DNA of 64,000 bases from Wenzhouxiangella sediminis (GTDB lineage: Bacteria > Pseudomonadota > Gammaproteobacteria > Xanthomonadales > Wenzhouxiangellaceae): NCBI RefSeq assembly GCF_003410055.1, contig NZ_QUZK01000012.1, forward strand, positions 1 to 64,000, read 5' to 3'. Below are positions 44,117 through 53,019 of this stretch, one piece after another. The first letter of the stretch is position 1, and each line of letters begins with the position of its first letter. The notes under the pieces are model-generated. The model did no database searches. It was not told where the DNA came from and worked only from the letters and a program-made list of their open reading frames with translations. The translations under genes were made by a program, and so were the position numbers.

Positions 44117-45544
44117 TCAATCGAACAGGCCATGAATGAACCACCCTTCCCTGGGCCGGTGTTCGTGAAACACCCATAGCCGCCGTCCGTGACGGTCGCG
44201 GGCGACGAAATAGTCGCGCCGGCAGTCTTCCTCGTCCCACCAGCCGGCCTCGATGCGCTCGGGGCCGTCTTCCAGCCTGAGGTTCTCGCGTCGGCAGGGA
44301 CAGGGAGCGGGCAACAGCCAGGTCGGTCTCGGCCGTTCGTCCTCGCAATTCGAAGACGTGCCCGGCTCGACCCAGCGCCAGGCCTTCTCCGGGCGGTGAT
44401 CGGGCTGCGGCGCCAGGCCGGACAGTCCCGCCTCCCCGAGGCGCGCCTTGAGGCGATCCAGCAGCGCCGGCCAGGCGTCGCCGCGGTTGTGGCCGCTCCA
44501 CAGGTCCGCCTGCGGCGGGCGGTGTTCGCCGGTGCTCTCGGCGCGCAGTTCGACGGCCTCGACGGGCGCCGGCAACTCGAGGTTCTCGAGCTTGAGCGCG
44601 AGCAGTTCCAGCAGGCGCTCGGCGTCCATGCCCGGACGCGACAGCCCCACTTCCAGCGGAATGCGACCGCCGCCGTCCTCGCGATGCAGCGTCACGTGCA
44701 AACGCGTGAGCGCCTGGTCGCGAACGTCGAGCCAGTGCGCCATGCGCTCGATCGCCCGGCGAAACACGAACAGCAGGGCCGCGCTGTCGCTGCTGGCCGC
44801 CGGCAGCTCCAGGCGCAGACAGAAGACCTCGGGCGGCTGCCAGGCGGCCAGCGGCGTGGGCGCCCTGCCCTCCAGGCACAGGAGATGACGGTTCAGGGCC
44901 GGTCCGAAACGACGCGCCCGCTCGGGCGCCGGCAGGCGCAGCAGCCCGGCTACGGAATCCAGGCCGCAACCCGCCAGGGCCCGGGCCTGCCTGTCGTCGA
45001 GGGCCAGCGCGGTCAGCGGCAGCCCGTGCAGTTTCCGGCGCATGATCTCGCGGTCGGCGGCGTGCAGGCCGTGGCGGGCGAACAGCCGGGCCGTCGCGGG
45101 GACCGGCGCCGAGCCGGCGCGCACCGGCAGGCCGCGGCGTTCGAGATCCGCGCACAGGGCCTCGACCAGCGGCCGCAGCCCGCCGTAGAGACGCCGGCTG
45201 CCGGCGATTTCCAGCAGCACGCCGTCGCTCGGCGCCTGCACCACATGGCTGCTGCCCTGCCAGGCGCCCAGCGCCAGCTGTTCGAGCAGGGCCGCTTCGG
45301 CCCGGGAGTGGCGCGGGCGGCTCTGCAGGGCCGGCGCGATCGCCAGCGCCGTCGCCAGGGGCTGGCCGGGCGTCACCCCGGCGCGACGCGCGGCCGAACT
45401 GGCCTGCAGGATGATATGGCGGCCGCGCTGATGGCCGTGCACGGCGTGCAGCTCCGGCACCTCCGGATCGCACTGCCAGGCCGCCAGCAGCGGCAGCTGC
45501 GGGCAGTGCAGCCCCAGCCACAGTTCATTGCATCGAACGGGCAT
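44117..45544 (-). CDS. imuB: ImuB, catalytically degenerate Y-family polymerase of the mutasome
   Basis: The 475-residue protein has a Y-family core (LWLGLHCPQLPLLAAW, then HIILQASSAARRAGVTPGQPLATA, DGVLLEIAGSRRLYGG). It lacks the catalytic acidic residues of DinB: the first motif reads LGLHCPQL in place of HVDMDAFY, as in ImuB. It acts as a hub binding the beta clamp, ImuA and DnaE2 for SOS mutagenesis. It overlaps the end of imuA by 20 bases and is convergent with SRAP. Confidence 0.92.
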   Translation of the reverse strand: MPVRCNELWLGLHCPQLPLLAAWQCDPEVPELHAVHGHQRGRHIILQASSAARRAGVTPGQPLATALAIAPALQSRPRHSRAEAALLEQLALGAWQGSSHVVQAPSDGVLLEIAGSRRLYGGLRPLVEALCADLERRGLPVRAGSAPVPATARLFARHGLHAADREIMRRKLHGLPLTALALDDRQARALAGCGLDSVAGLLRLPAPERARRFGPALNRHLLCLEGRAPTPLAAWQPPEVFCLRLELPAASSDSAALLFVFRRAIERMAHWLDVRDQALTRLHVTLHREDGGGRIPLEVGLSRPGMDAERLLELLALKLENLELPAPVEAVELRAESTGEHRPPQADLWSGHNRGDAWPALLDRLKARLGEAGLSGLAPQPDHRPEKAWRWVEPGTSSNCEDERPRPTWLLPAPCPCRRENLRLEDGPERIEAGWWDEEDCRRDYFVARDRHGRRLWVFHEHRPREGWFIHGLFD

Positions 45545-46187
45545 GGCGACGATAGCGCTCCAGGTCGACGACGGACTCCGATTCCGGGCTCAGGCACCTG
45601 GACTCGACCAGGCCGGACGGGCTGCGCAGGATCTCGACCTCCGGACCGGGAGACAGGCCCAGGCGCAGGGCCGACACGGAAGGCGGCGGCGACTGGTCCG
45701 GGCGATAGACCACGAAGGTCGGCCCGGGGCTGCGCTCGGCGGCCAGCTGCAGGCGGCGCACGGCGCGCTCCCCCACCGGCCCGGCGGGCGGCCAGACCAC
45801 GACGCTGCCGCACAATCCGCTTTTCAGGCACTGCTCGGCCGCCCACAGCGATTCGCTCGCCTCGCGCACCACGACCAGGTGATCGAGCGCCACGCCGGCG
45901 CTGATCAGCGCCTGCGGCCCCGGCACCAGGGCCGGACCGGCCAGCACCACCGGCTCGGCCCGCTGCGTGCAACGCGCCAGAAGCGGCAGCAACAGGCCCA
46001 GCTCGCCGCAACCGCTCAGGCTCGGCAGAAGCTCGGTCAGGCGACCCAGCGGCCAGCCGCCGCCGGGCAGGCCGCGGTCGAGCCAGCCCAGGCCGGTCGA
46101 TGCGGCCGGAAAGGTCTTGCGCGCCCGGCCCCGCCACAAATCCGGACGGCGATCGAGCAACTGTTCAAGTGAGGCGTCGGCCGACAT
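45525..46187 (-). CDS. imuA: ImuA, RecA-like mutasome accessory protein
   Basis: The 220-residue protein has a degenerate RecA-like fold (STGLGWLDRGLPGGGWPLGRLTELL near residue 30, VVLAGPALVPGPQAL, VVVREASESLWAAEQCL), matching ImuA, often annotated SulA-like. It works with ImuB and DnaE2 in damage-induced mutagenesis. CGGAG precedes the ATG. It is divergent from dnaE2 across an 87-base gap holding a consensus LexA box. Confidence 0.9.
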   Translation of the reverse strand: MSADASLEQLLDRRPDLWRGRARKTFPAASTGLGWLDRGLPGGGWPLGRLTELLPSLSGCGELGLLLPLLARCTQRAEPVVLAGPALVPGPQALISAGVALDHLVVVREASESLWAAEQCLKSGLCGSVVVWPPAGPVGERAVRRLQLAAERSPGPTFVVYRPDQSPPPSVSALRLGLSPGPEVEILRSPSGLVESRCLSPESESVVDLERYRRHARSMQ

Positions 46188-46216
46188 TGCGGACTCCGTA
46201 CGGGTGGACCAGAATA

Positions 46217-46232
46217 CTGTATAAGTTTACAG
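46217..46232. promoter_or_regulatory. LexA (SOS) box shared by imuAB and dnaE2
   Basis: CTGTATAAGTTTACAG fits the gammaproteobacterial LexA consensus CTGT-N8-ACAG exactly, including the flanking TA on the left (TACTGT). It lies 29 bases before the imuA ATG and 42 bases before the dnaE2 TTG, in a divergent promoter. One site can therefore repress both transcripts until SOS induction. Confidence 0.9.
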
Positions 46233-46274
46233 TTTCTCAGAACCCGCGAATTCACGAATTGCCCGGAATCCGTC

Positions 46275-49200
46275 TTGAGCGAGTCAGCCCAATCAACGCC
46301 CGAGTACGCCGAACTGCATGCCCTGAGCGCCTTCAGCTTCCGGCGCTCGGCCGCGCATCCTCAAGCCCTGGTGCGGCGCGCCGCCGAATGCGGCTACTCG
46401 GCGCTGGCGATCACCGACGAATGCTCGATGGCCGGCGTGGTCCGCGCCCACGAGGCCGCCCGGGAACACGGCCTCCACCTGATCGTCGGCAGCGAACTTC
46501 ACCTGGACGATCTTCACCTGGTGCTGCTCGCACCCGACCGGACCGCCTACGCGCAGATCTGCCGCCTGATCACCCGCGCCCGCCGGCGCGCCGGCAAGGG
46601 CGCGTACCGGGTGTTGCCCGAGGACCTGGACGAAGGGCTCGACGACGTGCTGGCGATCTGGAAACCGACACGGCAAGTGGGGAGAAACCCACTTGCGCGT
46701 GTCGTCCCGGCCGAAGAGCCGGGACCTTCCATGCTCGACCGCAACACTGCCTGGCTCAAGGAACGCTTCGGCGGTCGTCTGTGGCTCGGCGCCACCCGCC
46801 TGCTCGCACCCGGCGAACGCGCCTGGTTCCGCGAGCTCGACGCGCTGGGTCGAAGGCACGGCATTCCGCGCCTGGCCTGCGGCGACGTGCGCCTGGGCGT
46901 GCGCGAGGACAAACCCCTGCTCGACGTCTTTACCGCGCTCGAGATGGGCCGCCCCGTCGCCGACTGCGGCCTGGCCCTGGCCGCCAGCGGCGAGCGGCAC
47001 TTACGCGAGCGCAAGGTGCTGGCGAAGCTCTACCCGGCCGAATGGCTGGCCGAGACCCTGCGCCTGGCCGGGCGCTGCGGCTTCTCGCTCGATCAGCTCC
47101 ATTACCACTACCCGCGCGAGCTGGTGCCGGCGCCCCTGAGTCCCGGCCAGCACCTGCGCCGGCTCGCGCTGGCCGGCGCCCGCCGGCGCTATGGCGATCC
47201 GGTGCCGGAAAAGGTGCAGGCCCTGCTCTCGCGCGAACTGGCGCTGATCGAGGACATGGGCGTGGAAGCCTTCTTCCTGACCGTGCACGACCTGGTGGTG
47301 TTCGCCCGCTCGCGCGGCATCCTCTGCCAGGGCCGCGGTTCGGCGGCCAACTCGGCGGTGTGCTACTGCCTGGGCGTGACCGAAGTCGACCCGTCGAAGC
47401 AGCAGCTCCTGTTCGAGCGTTTCCTGTCGAAGGAACGCAACGAACCGCCGGACATCGACGTCGACTTCGAGCACGAGCGCCGCGAAGAGGTGCTGCAGTA
47501 TGTCTACGAAAAATACGGCCGCGAACGCGCCGCGCTGGCCGCCACCGTCATCTGCTACCGACCGCGCAGCGCCATGCAGGACGTCGGCCGGGCGCTGGGC
47601 CTGGAGCCCGAACGCGTCAACCGCCTGACCGCCTCCCTGGCCTGGTGGGACGAGCCCGGGGTCTGGCCCGAGCGCCTGCGCGAATGCGGCCTGGATCCGG
47701 ACGCGGCGCTGACGAAGCGCTTCCTCGAACTGACCGGCCGCCTGATCGGCTTTCCCCGCCACCTCTCCCAGCACGTCGGCGGCATGGTCATCTCCGATAC
47801 GCCCCTGCACGAACTGGTGCCGGTGGAGAACGCCGCCATGGCGGACCGCACCATCATCCAGTGGGACAAGGACGACCTCGAGTCCCTGGGCCTGCTGAAG
47901 GTCGACTGCCTGGCGCTGGGGATGTTGACGGTGATCCGGAAAGCGATGGATTTGATCAATAGTCAGCACCAGGCACCAAGCACCTCCCCCACCAAAAAAC
48001 CAAAAAACGAACACAAGCTCACGCTGGCGACGATCCCCCGCGAAGATTCCCGCACGTATGACATGCTCTGCCGGGGTGACGCAGTCGGCGTCTTCCAGGT
48101 CGAGTCTCGGGCGCAGATGGCGATGTTGCCCAGGCTCAAGCCGCGCTGCTTCTACGACCTGGTCATCGAGGTGGCGATCGTGCGGCCCGGGCCGATCCAG
48201 GGCGACATGGTGCATCCCTACCTCGAGCGCCGGCGTCATCCCGAACAGGTGAGCTACCCCAGCCCCGAACTGAAGAACGTTCTCGAGCGCACCCTGGGCG
48301 TACCCATCTTCCAGGAGCAGGTCATGCAGATCGCCATGGTCGCGGCCGGCTTCAGCCCCGGCGAGGCCGACCAGCTCAGGCGGGCGATGGCGGCCTGGCG
48401 GCGGCGCGGCGGCCTGGAACCGTTTCGCGAGCGGCTCATGTCGGGCATGCGCGAGCGCGGCTATTCAGAAGAATTCGCCGAGCGCATCTACAGGCAGATC
48501 TGCGGTTTCGGCGAATACGGCTTTCCCGAATCGCACGCGGCCAGCTTCGCCCTGCTGACCTACGTTTCCTCCTGGCTGAAATGCCACCACCCCGCCGCCT
48601 TCGCCTGCGCGCTGCTCAACAGCCAGCCGATGGGCTTCTACGCCCCGGCCCAGATCATCAACGACGTCAAACGGCACGGGGTGCGGGTGCTGCCGGTGGA
48701 TGTGCGTTACAGCGAGTGGGATTGCACCCTCACCAAAACACAAAAAAACCAAAACACCAAAACACCAATCCGCCTGGGACTACGCATGATCAAGGGCTTT
48801 CGCGAGGACATCGCTGTAGGCATCGCCGAGGCGCGCCGAACGGCCCCCTTCTACAGCGTCGACGAACTGGCCGAGCGGGCCGGACTGGATCGGGGCTCGA
48901 TGAAGAAACTGGCCGACGCCGGTGCGCTGAAGGGTCTGGCCGGGCATCGTCATCGGGCGCGCTGGGCCGCGCTGGGCGCGCGGCGGCAGGGCGACCTGCT
49001 GGCCGATGCCGAGATCCGCGAACAGCCGGTCCAGTTGTCGCTGCCCGATGCCAGAAGCGAACTGGTCGACGACTACGCCAGCCTGGGGCTGAGCCTGGAG
49101 CGGCATCCGCTGAAGTTGCTGCGGCGTCGGCTGGGCCGTCACGTGCTTCGCGCCAGCGACCTGCCCCGGCAGGCGGACGGTCGCCGAACGGTCGCGGCCG

Positions 49201-49463
49201 GCCTGGTCACGCATCGCCAGCGGCCGGGCACGGCCTCGGGTGTGGTCTTCCTGTCGCTGGAAGACGAGACCGGCATCGTCAACGTGGTGGTCTGGCCGAA
49301 GCTGCTCGAGCGCTATCGCCAAGCGGTGCTCGGCGGCAGCATCCTGCGCGTGGCCGGCAAGCTGCAGAACGTCGAGGGCGTGTGCCACCTCGTGGCCGAA
49401 CGCATCGACAGCCTCGATACCTGGCTGACCGAGCTGGACAGCCGTTCGCGGGATTTTTGTTGA
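46275..49463 (+). CDS. dnaE2: error-prone DNA polymerase DnaE2
   Basis: The 1062-residue C-family polymerase carries out mutagenic lesion bypass with ImuA/ImuB. An N-terminal PHP domain (ELHALSAFSFRRSAAHP) is followed by the palm with GRGSAANSAVCYCLGVTEVDP and catalytic aspartates in PPDIDVDFEHERREEV. Further on are PGPIQGDMVHPYL and a C-terminal OB domain (VVFLSLEDETGIVNVVVWP). The start is TTG; no ATG occurs before the PHP motif. Two in-frame A-rich insertions (residues about 563-581 and 819-832) interrupt otherwise conserved loops. It is regulated by the LexA box upstream. Confidence 0.95.
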   Translation: MSESAQSTPEYAELHALSAFSFRRSAAHPQALVRRAAECGYSALAITDECSMAGVVRAHEAAREHGLHLIVGSELHLDDLHLVLLAPDRTAYAQICRLITRARRRAGKGAYRVLPEDLDEGLDDVLAIWKPTRQVGRNPLARVVPAEEPGPSMLDRNTAWLKERFGGRLWLGATRLLAPGERAWFRELDALGRRHGIPRLACGDVRLGVREDKPLLDVFTALEMGRPVADCGLALAASGERHLRERKVLAKLYPAEWLAETLRLAGRCGFSLDQLHYHYPRELVPAPLSPGQHLRRLALAGARRRYGDPVPEKVQALLSRELALIEDMGVEAFFLTVHDLVVFARSRGILCQGRGSAANSAVCYCLGVTEVDPSKQQLLFERFLSKERNEPPDIDVDFEHERREEVLQYVYEKYGRERAALAATVICYRPRSAMQDVGRALGLEPERVNRLTASLAWWDEPGVWPERLRECGLDPDAALTKRFLELTGRLIGFPRHLSQHVGGMVISDTPLHELVPVENAAMADRTIIQWDKDDLESLGLLKVDCLALGMLTVIRKAMDLINSQHQAPSTSPTKKPKNEHKLTLATIPREDSRTYDMLCRGDAVGVFQVESRAQMAMLPRLKPRCFYDLVIEVAIVRPGPIQGDMVHPYLERRRHPEQVSYPSPELKNVLERTLGVPIFQEQVMQIAMVAAGFSPGEADQLRRAMAAWRRRGGLEPFRERLMSGMRERGYSEEFAERIYRQICGFGEYGFPESHAASFALLTYVSSWLKCHHPAAFACALLNSQPMGFYAPAQIINDVKRHGVRVLPVDVRYSEWDCTLTKTQKNQNTKTPIRLGLRMIKGFREDIAVGIAEARRTAPFYSVDELAERAGLDRGSMKKLADAGALKGLAGHRHRARWAALGARRQGDLLADAEIREQPVQLSLPDARSELVDDYASLGLSLERHPLKLLRRRLGRHVLRASDLPRQADGRRTVAAGLVTHRQRPGTASGVVFLSLEDETGIVNVVVWPKLLERYRQAVLGGSILRVAGKLQNVEGVCHLVAERIDSLDTWLTELDSRSRDFC
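47961..48016 (+). repeat. in-frame low-complexity insert 1 within dnaE2
   Basis: The segment combines CACCAGGCACCAAGCACC with the A-rich CCACCAAAAAACCAAAAAAC and encodes SQHQAPSTSPTKKPKNEHK. The family sequence here is a short linker (KAxDL...HG..LTLATIP), so roughly 14 residues are extra. Base composition differs sharply from the GC-rich gene. Confidence 0.75.
48731..48770 (+). repeat. in-frame low-complexity insert 2 within dnaE2
   Basis: CACCAAAACACAAAAAAACC continues as CAAAACACCAAAACACCAAT, a (CCAAAACA)-type repeat, encoding LTKTQKNQNTKTPI. It replaces the variable loop between WDCTL and IRLGLRMIKG. The same A/C-only composition as insert 1 suggests a shared origin. Confidence 0.75.
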
Positions 49464-49510
49464 GCGGAAGAATAGATGGGCCCGGGGAAAGACCGGTGCG
49501 TCGTCATGCC

Positions 49511-49615
49511 TCACGCAAAGCCGCAGAGACGCAGAGTGCGCAGAGGAAGAAAGAGAAAAGAACATCTCTTCTTTTCTCCGCGAACTCTGCGGCTCCGCGT
49601 CTCTGCGTGATGCCC
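49511..49615. repeat. about 105-bp imperfect inverted repeat between convergent dnaE2 and uspA
   Basis: The left arm starts TCACGCAAAGCCGCAGAGAC at 49511 and the right arm ends GCGTCTCTGCGTGA at about 49610. The reverse complement of the right arm matches the left arm with scattered changes over at least 34 bases. Each arm is itself a run of CGCAGAG units about 8-9 bases apart. The middle is purine-rich (GAAGAAAGAGAAAAG), facing its complement. RNA from either strand would form a long hairpin, so it could terminate both genes. It resembles a sequence type dispersed in many genomes. Confidence 0.8.
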
Positions 49616-49648
49616 TTTTTCTTGCTCGACGCTACGCCTGCGACTTGA

Positions 49649-50089
49649 TCAAGTAATGATCGTGACGGGGCTCTTGGCGTGGCGGCTGACCTTGTCGCTG
49701 ACGCTGCCGAGCACCAGGGACTTCATGCGCGACAGTCCGCGGCGACCCATGATGACCATCACGCCGGGATCGTCCTCGGCGTAGCGCACGATCTCTTCGG
49801 CCGGATCGCCGATGGAGGTTTCTTCCTCGATGTCCTTCGGCGCATCGTCGCCGAGCGCTTCGCGCGTCTTGTCGAAGGCGCGCTGTGCCGCCGCCTGAGC
49901 TGCATGGTCGATGTCGTCGCGGGACATGCCGGCCATGCCGATGACTTCGACCGAGGCGGCCGGAAAGACGTAGAAAAGGCGCATCGGAACACCCAGCGCG
50001 GCAGCCATACCCGCGGCGAACTTCACGGCGCGATTGGCATTGTCGGAGCCGTCGACCGGCACCAGAATTTCCTTGACCGGATGATTCAT
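49649..50089 (-). CDS. universal stress protein (UspA family)
   Basis: The 146-residue protein has the UspA fold. The N-terminus reads KEILVPVDGSDNANRAVKFA and the C-terminal ATP-binding motif is IMGRRGLSRMKSLVLGSVSDKVSRHAKSPV (G-2x-G-9x-G-S type). It probably binds ATP and acts in stress survival. GGAGG lies 6 bases before the ATG at 50087-50089. It is convergent with dnaE2 and 87 bases downstream of ligA, so probably a separate unit. Confidence 0.93.
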   Translation of the reverse strand: MNHPVKEILVPVDGSDNANRAVKFAAGMAAALGVPMRLFYVFPAASVEVIGMAGMSRDDIDHAAQAAAQRAFDKTREALGDDAPKDIEEETSIGDPAEEIVRYAEDDPGVMVIMGRRGLSRMKSLVLGSVSDKVSRHAKSPVTIIT

Positions 50090-50176
50090 GTCTGTCCTCC
50101 TGCTTTGCGTGTCATGGTCGCTACCAGATCGGATTCTGCGGGAGAACGTCAACTCCCGTCTTGACCTGAAACAACT

Positions 50177-52201
<2,025 letters not shown>

Positions 52202-52223
52202 CTATTGCCGGCACCCGCTCCCG

Positions 52224-52952
52224 TCATTGATCGGGGGCGCCCTGGATCATGCCCGTGCGGCGGTCGTATTCGCGCATTTCCTCGCGGATCTGCGCGATGC
52301 GCTGTCGGGTGAGCAGGCATTTGGCATCGTCGAGGACATCGGCCTCGAGGAGTTTGCTGATGCGCTCGGCCGTGGCCAGCATCGCGTCCCAGGCATCCAG
52401 CGCGCTGACCGGCGCCGGCAGGGTCAGGAAGAGCGTCACGCCCGGCGTGTCGAAGACGTTCCACTGCGATGGATCGAAATGCCCCGGCGGCGTCAGGTTG
52501 GCCATGGAGAAGACCGGCTTCTTCGCACCCTCGTGGCGTCGGTGGAAGATGTTCATCTCACCGAAGTTGAGGCCCGCCTTGATCGCCGCGTCCAGCAGCT
52601 CGGAACCGCTGATGCGCTTTTCGCCCCGCCGGCAGATGTAGAGGTAGACGATCTTGTCGGGCGACTCGTGAACCGCGGACTGGCCGGTCGCCACGTGATC
52701 CTTGCCGGCACCGGCCTCTTCGGCTGCGGGCCACAGGGATGCGGTCTCCGGCGCCTTTCGATCGGCGTCCCGATCGCTCGCATCGTCGTCGTCATCCGGG
52801 CCGGCATCGGGTCCGCCGAGCGTCGGTTCCCGCCGGGCGGCGCGCCAGCGCGCGTGGTTGCGCTTGGATTCCCCTTCGGGCTTGTGCAGCAGCACGATGA
52901 GCGCCAGCACGACCAGGCCCAGCAGGATCAGGATGAGGCGCAGATTGTCCAC
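52224..52952 (-). CDS. zipA: cell division protein ZipA
   Basis: The 242-residue protein has an N-terminal membrane helix (about residues 4-22). A charged linker with an Asp run (DAGPDDDDDASD) and a C-terminal FtsZ-binding domain (about 100-225: KIVYLYICRRGEKRISGSELLDAAIKAGL, FSMANLTPPGHFDPS) follow. It tethers FtsZ to the membrane during septation. The linker is shorter than in E. coli (328 residues). It lies between smc and ligA. Confidence 0.92.
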   Translation of the reverse strand: MDNLRLILILLGLVVLALIVLLHKPEGESKRNHARWRAARREPTLGGPDAGPDDDDDASDRDADRKAPETASLWPAAEEAGAGKDHVATGQSAVHESPDKIVYLYICRRGEKRISGSELLDAAIKAGLNFGEMNIFHRRHEGAKKPVFSMANLTPPGHFDPSQWNVFDTPGVTLFLTLPAPVSALDAWDAMLATAERISKLLEADVLDDAKCLLTRQRIAQIREEMREYDRRTGMIQGAPDQ

Positions 52953-53019
52953 GAATCAGAATTCCCGAGCGTTGCGGTGTTCGAAAGTGTAACCGAAGCG
53001 CCGTGGCGCTCCACGTCGA

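Noticed and set aside
46100-47962. 620-codon Arg/Pro-rich plus-strand frame overlapping imuA and dnaE2
   Set aside because: Composition (R, P, G, A) is that of an out-of-frame GC-rich gene. DnaE2 in the other frame has all its motifs.
46275-49463. the A-rich segments in dnaE2 as frameshift or sequencing errors
   Set aside because: Both keep the frame and are followed by fully conserved DnaE2 sequence, so the gene is intact.
50139-50158. CGGGAG/CTCCCG hairpin after ligA as a terminator
   Set aside because: Only a 6-bp stem with an 8-base loop and no T-run on either strand. Too weak to call.
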